From the NCBI GenBank assembly GCA_023398955.1, contig JAEWRL010000076.1, positions 1-64,000 of the forward strand: a stretch of 64,000 nucleotides of DNA. Direction: 5' to 3'. The stretch is from Pseudomonadota bacterium (lineage in GTDB: Bacteria; Myxococcota_A; Polyangia; Polyangiales; Polyangiaceae). The notes under the pieces were generated by a model. That model searched no databases. It saw nothing but the letters and a program-made list of their open reading frames with translations, and was not told where the DNA came from. The translations under genes and the position numbers were made by a program. Below are positions 27,075-34,628 of the stretch, piece by piece; positions within the stretch are counted from its first letter, which is position 1, and every line of letters starts with the position of its first letter.

Positions 27075-28079
27075 GTGGGTAGTCTGGCACGACGCTGCGC
27101 GGTTTTCGGATTGGTGGCGGCGTCGTGCACCTCGGCTGCCGGAGCACTGGCAGGATCGGTTCGGATCCTGCCATGGCTGTTCGCTCCCGATGTTCCCTGG
27201 CGCGTCAGTCTTCCCTTTGCGCGAGCACTGCTCTCTGCGGCTCTGGACGTGGGGATATCGGTGGGCACCCCCATAGGTTTCGTCTTGGGCGCGGCGGTCT
27301 GCGTGCGACGAGGCGAAGCTAGGGCGCTTGCAGCGCTTGGCGTGTCGCCCTGCCGAATGGCGCTGGGCGTGGTGGTGCCCGCCTTCGTGGTGGTCGTTGG
27401 CGGCGCTACTGCGGGTTCCTGCATCGACGCAGGTGCTTCCATACCAGGTCGCTTCGCGAGCGAGCTGGTCCACCAAGGCCGGAATGCCTGCGGACGCGCG
27501 GCGAGGACTGCCTGGGTCCCGGTCGTGAATGTCACATGGATCTGCTTCTCGGATGCCCATCCCCGCATCGTCGCCCCTGTGCCGGGGGGTGATGGACGAC
27601 TATGGTATTCCGCCAGCGACCTCAAGCTGAGCGACGATCTGACGGAAGCCGAGCTTCGGGATTTCACGGTCGCCTCTCGGGCTGGCAGCACCGGTCTTCG
27701 CGTGCGGGGACGTGCCGAACGGGCACGCATCCATCACCTACCAGGCTGGGGTCGTCCTCCCGTCTCCCATTCCGCGATCCGGCGCGCTGGCACGACGGCA
27801 GGGGTCCTCGGCCTCGTCATCGGACTGGTCTGGCTGGTGCTGCGAAGGAACATCGCTTCAACGGTAGCGGCGGGCGGCTTGGCTGTCGCTGCTGGGTTCC
27901 TGCTCCTCAGGGGAACGAGCGGCCTCCGCGCTATAGGCGCTTCTGCCACCACTCACCTGTTCATCGCTCCTACGGTGCTGGTTGGGATCATCGTCGGGGA
28001 ACGGTTGTGGAATGCTGTCGTCGGACGTGCGCGGGCTCGGACTTGGCTACGGGCCGGCGGAGCGCCGCATCGGCGCTGA
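27075..28079 (+). CDS. LptF/LptG (YjgP/YjgQ)-like permease
   Basis: A 334-residue membrane protein. Three N-terminal helices surround the conserved-looking RRGEARALAALGVSP (residues about 75-90, comparable to the 'ELTALRAAGIS' loop of LptF/G that contacts the ATPase LptB). A periplasmic domain (about 120-225) and three C-terminal helices follow, as expected for this family, which pulls lipopolysaccharide out of the inner membrane. It is divergent and shorter than E. coli LptF/G, and no partner lies beside it. GTG start at 27075. Assignment by topology plus one motif. Confidence 0.55.
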   Translation: MGSLARRCAVFGLVAASCTSAAGALAGSVRILPWLFAPDVPWRVSLPFARALLSAALDVGISVGTPIGFVLGAAVCVRRGEARALAALGVSPCRMALGVVVPAFVVVVGGATAGSCIDAGASIPGRFASELVHQGRNACGRAARTAWVPVVNVTWICFSDAHPRIVAPVPGGDGRLWYSASDLKLSDDLTEAELRDFTVASRAGSTGLRVRGRAERARIHHLPGWGRPPVSHSAIRRAGTTAGVLGLVIGLVWLVLRRNIASTVAAGGLAVAAGFLLLRGTSGLRAIGASATTHLFIAPTVLVGIIVGERLWNAVVGRARARTWLRAGGAPHRR

Positions 28080-28299
28080 GACCCAGGTCGCGCCCCGGCC
28101 TCGTGGCTGGGCCAGAGCCTCTCGGCTAACAGGTGGCGAGGGGCGCCGCGCCAGCCATTGCTCGAGGCGCCGCAGGGTGTTAGGTGCCATGGACGTTACA
28201 ACGGGGCCTTCCCGAGGTCGGACCCGAGCCGCGCTTGGCTGGTCGTTACCGCTCGCTTGCTGCGCAGCGGTCAGGCCACAGCGGCACAGTGGAGTTGCC

Positions 28300-28557
28300 A
28301 TGGCTGTCTCGCCCACACAGATCCTGATCATTGCACTCGTCGTCGTCCTCCTTTTTGGCGCAAGTCGTATCGCCGACATAGGCAAGGGTTTGGGCGAAGG
28401 AATCAAGAACTTCAAGAAAGGGTTGGGTGACGACTCCCCTCAGGATAAATCGGACGCTCCGGAACGTAAGGCACCGCAGCTGTCGGCCGATGCTAGCGAG
28501 CCGGTCGATCTGAAGGATCAGTCGGTGGCGGAGAAGGCGCGGCACAAGGGAGCGTGA
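28300..28557 (+). CDS. tatA: Sec-independent protein translocase subunit TatA
   Basis: An 85-residue protein with the TatA layout: a short periplasmic N-terminus, one transmembrane helix (QILIIALVVVLLFG), the FGxxR hinge (FGASRIADIGKGLGEGIK) with the amphipathic helix, and an acidic/basic tail. TatA oligomers form the passage for folded, twin-arginine substrates across the inner membrane. No tatB or tatC lies beside it. The ATG at 28300 has GGAG 7 bases upstream; a longer frame reaches back to 27982 but is not supported. Confidence 0.9.
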   Translation: MAVSPTQILIIALVVVLLFGASRIADIGKGLGEGIKNFKKGLGDDSPQDKSDAPERKAPQLSADASEPVDLKDQSVAEKARHKGA

Positions 28558-28581
28558 CGTCCGCGCTGTTGTCGATTCGAC

Positions 28582-28944
28582 TCATCGGCGACGAAACCCT
28601 CCGATGAAGAGAGCGCCCCACCCCGCGAGCAGGCACAGTCCCCCCAGGGGGGTGATCCAACCGAGGCTGGGCATGCTGCCGAGAGCCATCGCGTAGAGCG
28701 AGCCGCTGAACAGGAGGACACCAGCTCCGAACAGCTTGAAGGCTAGCCGCATCGCGGGTGTCGCATTTACTTGGTGAAGCGCCAGAGCAGCCAGCACTGC
28801 GGCGTGCACCAAGTGGTACAGCACCGCAGTTTCGTATGCCGTCATCGATGTCTCGGGGAGGTGCCCACGAAGCCCGTGAGCACCGAACGCGCCGAGAGCG
28901 ATCGCCGTGAACCCTGCTAGTCCAGCCCAACCGATTGGCTTCAT
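28582..28944 (-). CDS. DUF423 family inner-membrane protein
   Basis: A 120-residue protein with four transmembrane helices. GALGAHGLRGHLPE-type sequence (here IALGAFGAHGLRGHLPE) and YHLVHAAVLAALAL are the DUF423 (YgdD) signature, as is FSGSLYAMALG. The function of the family is unknown. The ATG at 28944 is used; a GTG six codons upstream also fits. It converges with tatA, with only 24 bases between the stops. Confidence 0.85.
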   Translation of the reverse strand: MKPIGWAGLAGFTAIALGAFGAHGLRGHLPETSMTAYETAVLYHLVHAAVLAALALHQVNATPAMRLAFKLFGAGVLLFSGSLYAMALGSMPSLGWITPLGGLCLLAGWGALFIGGFRRR

Positions 28945-29075
28945 GACGGGGGGCGATACCACCCGGGTGGCGAAGTGAAAAGTGCGGCCCTATAGGCCTT
29001 GGTGCAACAGTACCCATCGTTCACCCATCAACCGTTAGGCCGGCGCGCGGGATGCTCGCGGCCCGAAGAGACCTC

Positions 29076-29966
29076 ATGAGTGGCGTGCAATCCGTCGAGG
29101 CCCCCAAAGACGAGTCGGGCACATTTCAGGCGATACTTCAGCTCACCAAGCCCCGGGTAACACGCCTCGTTGTCGCGACCTCCCTCTGCGGTGGCATCAT
29201 GGCTCCTGGGCCCGCCGAGCCGTCGCGTCTCATCTTGTCGTTGCTCGCCACCGCGGTGGTCGTCGGCTCCGCGAACGCGCTGAACATGTACCTCGAGCGT
29301 GAATCCGACGCGGCCATGGAGCGGACGAGGATGCGTCCCTTGCCGAGCGGGCGTCTGTCGCCGGACGTGGCGCTCTGGTTCGGGATACTGAGCGGCGCTC
29401 TGGGGCTCCTCCTTCTTGCGCTCGTGGCGAACGTACTCGCCGCGGCCCTGGCCGCCATAGCGTGGCTTTGCTACGTGCTCGTCTACACACCGCTGAAATC
29501 CGTGACGTCGTTGGCGCTGTTCGTTGGGGCAGTGCCTGGCGCGCTTCCACCGCTCATTGGCTGGGCTGCCATGGCGGGAAGCCTGGATGCCACGGCCTTC
29601 AGCGTCTTCGCTTTCCTTTTTGTCTGGCAGATCCCGCATTTTCTCGCGATTGCCGTATTCCGTCGAGATGAGTACAAGAACGCGGGGATACAGGTGCTTC
29701 CCGCTGTTCACGGCATCCAGGTGACGAAGACCATAACAGTCGTGACCGCGCTACTCGCAACCTTCGTGAGCGCCGTCCCGTACCTCGTGGGGTTCCTTTC
29801 GACTGCATACCTGGTCGTTGCGCTCGTGTTTGGAACGGTCTTCGTGGCGTGGGCTGCGGCTGGGTTCTGGAGCAAGAACCCGGAGAATTGGGCGCGCTCG
29901 CTCTTCTTCGCGTCCCTCCCTTACCTCGTGTTGGTCTACGGAATCATGGTGGCCGCTGCCGCTTGA
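29076..29966 (+). CDS. ctaB: Heme O synthase (protoheme IX farnesyltransferase)
   Basis: A 296-residue UbiA-superfamily enzyme that transfers farnesyl to protoheme to make heme O for cytochrome oxidases. The first Asp-rich motif is NALNMYLERESDAAMERT followed by RMRPLPSGRL, characteristic of CtaB/CyoE. YTPLKSVTSLALFVGAVPGA and the loop FLFVWQIPHFLAIAVFRRDE are also diagnostic. About nine transmembrane helices. Start ATG 29076 (AAGAGAC upstream) or ATG 29052. Oxidase genes are not in this window. It converges with the UbiA gene. Confidence 0.93.
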   Translation: MSGVQSVEAPKDESGTFQAILQLTKPRVTRLVVATSLCGGIMAPGPAEPSRLILSLLATAVVVGSANALNMYLERESDAAMERTRMRPLPSGRLSPDVALWFGILSGALGLLLLALVANVLAAALAAIAWLCYVLVYTPLKSVTSLALFVGAVPGALPPLIGWAAMAGSLDATAFSVFAFLFVWQIPHFLAIAVFRRDEYKNAGIQVLPAVHGIQVTKTITVVTALLATFVSAVPYLVGFLSTAYLVVALVFGTVFVAWAAAGFWSKNPENWARSLFFASLPYLVLVYGIMVAAAA

Positions 29967-29982
29967 GGTGCTGCCCACGTGC

Positions 29983-30927
29983 TCAAGGGTTTGGGTGCCG
30001 CCAGAACGCGAGTTCGACGAGACCGCCCGCCAGGAGCATCAATCCGACGAACGCGGGAGTGGGCAGTACGGGGCGCGCGAGGGCGAGGAAACCAACCGCT
30101 GTTCCGTGGACCGCGTAGCGATAGCCCCGCAAAGCTGCTGCTTCGCTGTTGCCCTGGAAGGTGATGGCGGCGGAAATCCCGACAAGTGCAACCGCCCCGC
30201 CGGTTGCGAACGGGCTCGCTCCTTCCGCCATGTGCCAGACAGCGCCTCCCCAGAGTGTGGCGAGCACCGCGCGCGCGCCGGCACTCGCACGCAGACCGAT
30301 GAGATGTGGCAGTGTTACCACGCGCGCCGCCGCGTCGCCGCGTCGGTCTTTCTCGTAGTTGGCCTGCAGGTAGATCGCCGCCCACGAGCCAGCGAGCGCA
30401 GCGGTTTCGGAGCTGGCCCTGACGATCACCGAGAGCGGGTCATCTGGACGCGCTGCGGCAGCCCCGATGAAGACGGCAACCGCCATGAGTGCTCCGTGCG
30501 CCAGGTTTCCGAGGCCTGGCCAGCGCTTGCACGGCCCGTAGACGACCAGCAGAAGCGCAGCGAGTACGGCGAGCGCAATCCCCGCCTCGTGCACCCAGCA
30601 TGTGACCCCCGCGACGAATACTGCGATGAGCGTGACAATGAGCAGCGTGGGCTTGGCGGGAAGGAGTCCGCGTGGTGCCGGGCGGGTCGGGGCGTCGATG
30701 CTATCGGCCTTCACGTCGAGAAGGTCGTTGAGCAGCTGCCCTCCACCCCACCCGAAGGCCGCCCCGATTGCGGCGAGCAGCACGGGCAACCGAATCTCTG
30801 TGGAGCCAGTGCTCGCGGCTCCGGCTAGCACCGCAGTGGCGGGGAGGGCGAAGAAGTGTATCCTCAATGACTCGAGAACCGCGAGGGCGTATTCCCGGGG
30901 CTGCACCTGCTTACTTCCACTGGGCAT
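29983..30927 (-). CDS. UbiA-family polyprenyltransferase
   Basis: A 314-residue membrane prenyltransferase. The first motif NDLLDVKADSIDAPTRP (residues about 66-82) is complete; the second is weaker (NYEKDRRGDAAARVVTLPHL near residue 190). This pattern resembles DGGGP/chlorophyll-synthase-like and MenA-like members. The acceptor (quinone, heme, glycerol lipid) cannot be identified from sequence. It lies 31 bases after a polytopic membrane protein gene on the same strand, so they are probably co-transcribed. Confidence 0.82.
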   Translation of the reverse strand: MPSGSKQVQPREYALAVLESLRIHFFALPATAVLAGAASTGSTEIRLPVLLAAIGAAFGWGGGQLLNDLLDVKADSIDAPTRPAPRGLLPAKPTLLIVTLIAVFVAGVTCWVHEAGIALAVLAALLLVVYGPCKRWPGLGNLAHGALMAVAVFIGAAAARPDDPLSVIVRASSETAALAGSWAAIYLQANYEKDRRGDAAARVVTLPHLIGLRASAGARAVLATLWGGAVWHMAEGASPFATGGAVALVGISAAITFQGNSEAAALRGYRYAVHGTAVGFLALARPVLPTPAFVGLMLLAGGLVELAFWRHPNP

Positions 30928-30958
30928 CGCTTGTGTGCTTCGGCTCTTTCCGCAGTAC

Positions 30959-32056
30959 TCAACCAGGCCCGCGATAGGCGCATGCCTTGGCGCCGGACAT
31001 GCCAGCGCCCTCGAGGACGACTATGGTCGCGGCGGCCAGGAGGGCCATCGCCAGGAGCGCAAGATCGGTGTGTGCGCCAGAAACCAGAGCCAGAGCGATG
31101 GCGGCACGTGGCCCCTTGTCGCGTGCCGCCGCGATGCCGTAGGTTGCGACCAACAGAGGGGCCGTCAGTGTCACAAAATGGAAGTGCGGGATCAGAAGTG
31201 GTCGGGGATGGCGTGCGAGCTCCTGATGGATGCGGGATAGGAGTACCTGCCAGGAGCTCGCTTCCGCCTGGGTTCCCGCTTGTGCCCCCCAGGCGAGTAC
31301 AGCGAGAGTCGCAAGGAGTGCGGCGCACTTGAGCCAGAACCTCAGCGGTTTGTCCCACGCCAACCAAATGAACCCAAGCAAGGTCGCGCCTGCCATCAAG
31401 CCGGCTGCTGCCGTCGCGAGGTAGCGAGCCGACACGAATAGCTGCGTGAGGGCCTCGTGGCTCGCCTGCAACGCGAAGCGTCGGGCCGTCGCTTGCATCA
31501 GCGACGCCACGGCCACCGCTGTGACAACCAGGGCAGCCGCCCTCGTGCGCGGAGACACGATTGCACCGGGCGATGCCAGAGCTGCTCCAACTCCACTGGC
31601 CGTGGCGATACCGAGGCTCAGTATCGGATCGAGCGGCACCTGTGATGCCATCGCTACGAGCGCCACGACGGCAGAACCCGCTGGAAGTAGAGCGAGGCGC
31701 TGTAGCGTTCCGACTGAGGAGGCGGAAAACGCGCGGAGCAGGAGGCGGGTCATCAGCAAGACGCCGACTACAGCGAGCAGCTGGCTCAGCAGGCCTGCTG
31801 CTGCGTCCGCCCATGCAATGACGCCAGCGATCCCGGATCTCCAGCCGCGCAGCGCGGGCGCGAACACTCGCGCTACCCAAACCGCTGCAACCGCTAGAGC
31901 GGCAAAGTACTCCACGACAGCGGGCCCGTGCGTCGCGGTTGCCGACCGGCGTCGCGAAGCGCGGTCGACCTCGGTCGCGCCCCCTCGCTCGGGGGTAGTA
32001 GCAGGGCTCGGTGTCGACCTTGTCGGCGTTGGGCCTGAGGCTCGCGGCGATTGCAT
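30959..32056 (-). CDS. Polytopic membrane protein, function unknown
   Basis: A 365-residue protein. The first 45 residues are polar and Thr/Pro/Arg-rich, followed by about nine transmembrane helices of Ala/Val/Leu-rich composition. A soluble loop near residues 265-285 reads LLSRIHQELARHPRPLLIPH and is followed by FHFVTLTAPLLVATYG. I recognise no family. It is upstream of the UbiA gene and downstream of the TonB-like gene, all on the minus strand. Confidence 0.6.
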   Translation of the reverse strand: MQSPRASGPTPTRSTPSPATTPERGGATEVDRASRRRSATATHGPAVVEYFAALAVAAVWVARVFAPALRGWRSGIAGVIAWADAAAGLLSQLLAVVGVLLMTRLLLRAFSASSVGTLQRLALLPAGSAVVALVAMASQVPLDPILSLGIATASGVGAALASPGAIVSPRTRAAALVVTAVAVASLMQATARRFALQASHEALTQLFVSARYLATAAAGLMAGATLLGFIWLAWDKPLRFWLKCAALLATLAVLAWGAQAGTQAEASSWQVLLSRIHQELARHPRPLLIPHFHFVTLTAPLLVATYGIAAARDKGPRAAIALALVSGAHTDLALLAMALLAAATIVVLEGAGMSGAKACAYRGPG

Positions 32057-32168
32057 CGGAGGGGCCTACTCTAGTCTCTCCTCGACCAGGGTTTGGCCAA
32101 GTTTCGCCACATCATGACGGACCCACGAGTTCCTCCTGCCCCTCAGCCAGAGAGGGATAGCGTCCAGG

Positions 32169-34022
32169 TTAGCTGCTCGTGCCCTTGATGACCGGGCCGC
32201 AAGGCTCCGGCCACCAATTGCACCCTTGCCGACCCGCGGGCGGGTGCCTCGCCCATTTCTCCTCGGCGAGAGCGTTCGGCCACGGAAGGGGTACACGCCA
32301 CCCGAACTGCTTTCGCATGTCGGCGGGGTGCTGCTCCTCCCCATCACGCGGCTTCGGTGCTGGCGGCGGCGCTTCACCCGGCTCAGGCTTCAGGAGAAAT
32401 GGCCTCGCGTTGAAGGTCCCGCAGGCATACGGATACTTGTGAAACTCCCAGTGCAGATAGACGTTGCCGTCTGGGGAAGTAATCTCCCGGGGCGCCGGTC
32501 CGAAGGGAGCTGCGCGATGCACCGAGTCAAGCGCGTTGAGATCGAATGCCATGACACCACTGCTCTTGACGACGCCCATGCGCACCAGGCGACCCTCCAA
32601 CTGGCTGACGACGATCTCGAGCGATGTGCTGAGGCCTGGCTGGCGCAAGGGGTGGCTAGCAGGCAGCTGGTCGAGAGAGCCCAGGAACTGCCCCGCGAAG
32701 ATGGGGTGGATGCGGTTGTGAACGCGGTTGATGTAGCTTGCGAAGGGGACCCTGGCGGTGTTGAGAGCAGTCTGATTGCCAAGTTTGACGCTCGGCACGT
32801 AGTTCTCGATCGCACTGCGCCAACGCTCGAGCCCAGCGATTTGCATCGAGCCACGATGTTCGCTGCGACGGCGCTCGGCGTCGCGTCGCCGCGCGCGCTC
32901 GAGCTCATGGGGGCCCAATGTGTCCAATGCCGCCTGGTGTGACAGACTGAGATTGATGCCGTTCTCCGTCGTTCCCGTTGCCCCCAAGCCCAGGAGATCC
33001 GCTGCGCTGCGCGAGCGCTGTCGGTCAGGGAGCCCGCCTCTCGCCTGCCTACCTTGGCGAGCATCCTGCGCGGGGCGAGCGTCCTGCAGGGCGAACTGGC
33101 CTTCCCCGCCTCGCAGGGTGTCGGGACGTTCCTGCAGCTGATCCTGCGGCTGTCGACCAGGAGTGGCTCGGACCGCTTGGTGTGCGCGCTCCGACGTTGC
33201 CTGTGCGTCGTGTGCCGCACCGATCCGCGCTGGGGCGACGCCGCGCGCCTCTTGGGCTCGGACACCTTGGTTCTGGTCCGGTGCCACACCGCGTTCTCCG
33301 GGGGCGTCCTCCAGCTGGGCGACGGTCGTCTCGTCGGAGTTGCCCGGTTCCGCTCCCGGACCGCTGTGAGCTCCCGAGACGGTGGGCGTGTTGCTCTGAT
33401 GCTCTTCGGTATTTGTCAGGCGCGCTTGCGTTTGCTCTTCGACATGGTTGGCATGGTCTGCCATGAACTCCGCGTCAGGATTCTCATCTTGGCTCTCGTT
33501 CTCGACGTGCTGCTCGACAGCGACCCGCCTCTGGTCGGGGGGCACGAGTTCTCGTCGTTCCGGCGGTGGCTTCTCTTCCGGCAGCAGCTCAAGCTTGGGT
33601 TCTGGCTCGGAATCGGGCTTTGGCTCAGGTGCCTTCGGCTCGGGCTCTACGGGAGGAGTGGCTTCTTGTTCTAAGGCTTCGGGCGCCGGCTGCCGCTTCT
33701 CCTGAGGAATGGAAGGGGCTGGCACCTCCGTCTCGTCGGCGTCATCGAGAGTCTCGCTGCTCTCTGGAGCCGTGTCGTGCGGAGCTGCCGCTCGGCCATC
33801 GTGCTCCTCAGGGAGCTCTCGTTCTTCTAGGCCGAGGACAGCCACCTCCAATGGCTTCTGCTGAGCTTGAACGTGCTTTCTGACCGAGAAGGCAAAGTCC
33901 CTCAGCAACAGGCGCTCCTCCAGCACGCTCACGACGCGATCGGTGCCACCCGCCCAGGTCAGGTGAACGAGGATCGCCGTCGCCAGCCAAAGGAATAGGG
34001 GGATTTGCGATTCGCGCACCAT
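32169..34022 (-). CDS. TonB-family envelope protein with long acidic/proline-rich linker
   Basis: A 617-residue protein. One N-terminal transmembrane helix (IPLFLWLATAILVHLTWAGG) anchors it. Residues about 90-370 are low-complexity, rich in Glu, Pro, Gln and Ala, with repeats such as PEPKAPEPKPDSEPEPK, typical of TonB/TolA spacers. The C-terminal part (about 450-560) has SYINRVHNRIHPIF and LEIVVSQLEGRLVRMGVVKS, the TonB/TolA-like beta-alpha-beta pattern. TonB proteins transmit proton-motive force to outer-membrane transporters, but no ExbB/ExbD genes are adjacent. Start ATG 34022, with GGAG nine bases upstream. The last 60 residues, Trp/Pro-rich, extend beyond the usual domain. Confidence 0.7.
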   Translation of the reverse strand: MVRESQIPLFLWLATAILVHLTWAGGTDRVVSVLEERLLLRDFAFSVRKHVQAQQKPLEVAVLGLEERELPEEHDGRAAAPHDTAPESSETLDDADETEVPAPSIPQEKRQPAPEALEQEATPPVEPEPKAPEPKPDSEPEPKLELLPEEKPPPERRELVPPDQRRVAVEQHVENESQDENPDAEFMADHANHVEEQTQARLTNTEEHQSNTPTVSGAHSGPGAEPGNSDETTVAQLEDAPGERGVAPDQNQGVRAQEARGVAPARIGAAHDAQATSERAHQAVRATPGRQPQDQLQERPDTLRGGEGQFALQDARPAQDARQGRQARGGLPDRQRSRSAADLLGLGATGTTENGINLSLSHQAALDTLGPHELERARRRDAERRRSEHRGSMQIAGLERWRSAIENYVPSVKLGNQTALNTARVPFASYINRVHNRIHPIFAGQFLGSLDQLPASHPLRQPGLSTSLEIVVSQLEGRLVRMGVVKSSGVMAFDLNALDSVHRAAPFGPAPREITSPDGNVYLHWEFHKYPYACGTFNARPFLLKPEPGEAPPPAPKPRDGEEQHPADMRKQFGWRVPLPWPNALAEEKWARHPPAGRQGCNWWPEPCGPVIKGTSS

Positions 34023-34215
34023 GACGGCGACTCCGGGTGGGGCCATGAGCCAGCAGACGACGCGACGGAGTCTCCGGAACCTAACACCCGGGTTCGACCG
34101 CAGCAATCACGGGTCCGGTATGTCTGCCGCCACCGGGATGGGTACGTCCCCCGCCGCAGCGACCTGTTGCGCGAGTATGGCTCCCGCTTGGTCCAGCAGC
34201 CGAATCAGGTCGAAG

Positions 34216-34519
34216 TCACGGTCTCCCCATCGATGATGACTGCCGGCCCGGCCCCGTGAGCGGCCCGCCACTGTCGTAAGCTTCGTCGACATGGCCAATG
34301 GACAAGGAGACCACGGATCCTGCCCCGGCCCGCTCCGTGCCAAGGTCAAGCCGAGGCGAGGAAGCGGCATAGCCCGCCCCGCCAAAAAAAGAAGAAGGAG
34401 GGAGAGCGCTCCGTGACCTTGTCAGGGCCATACCAGTCGTCTGCCCTGGCGTCGCGCGGCGCCGCGGTGCCAGCCAACGACACTGCGGTGCCCAGCACCG
34501 CTTTCCGCACGGGCGCCAT
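34216..34519 (-). pseudogene. Possible secreted protein gene interrupted by a frameshift at a T7 tract
   Basis: On the minus strand, an ATG at 34519 opens a signal-peptide-like sequence (MAPVRKAVLGTAVSLAG, cleavage expected after DARA), then DDWYGPDKVTER, and runs into seven T (34384-34390, A on the plus strand). The same frame stops 54 bases later; shifting by one base at the tract gives a Gly/Ser-rich continuation (GGAGYAASSPRLDLGTERAG) down to 34216. Either a real frameshift, phase variation, an assembly error, or chance. No homolog is recognised. The rest of the 34023-34628 interval shows no gene. Confidence 0.3.
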
Positions 34520-34628
34520 TCTAGCCAGAACACTCGCTGAAGAGCGGGGGAGCGCCTGGGTAGGCCGGGCGAACGATAACGTGGGATGGGTCTCCTCCTC
34601 AGCAGTCGAGGTGCTAGGGTGGCGCGCC

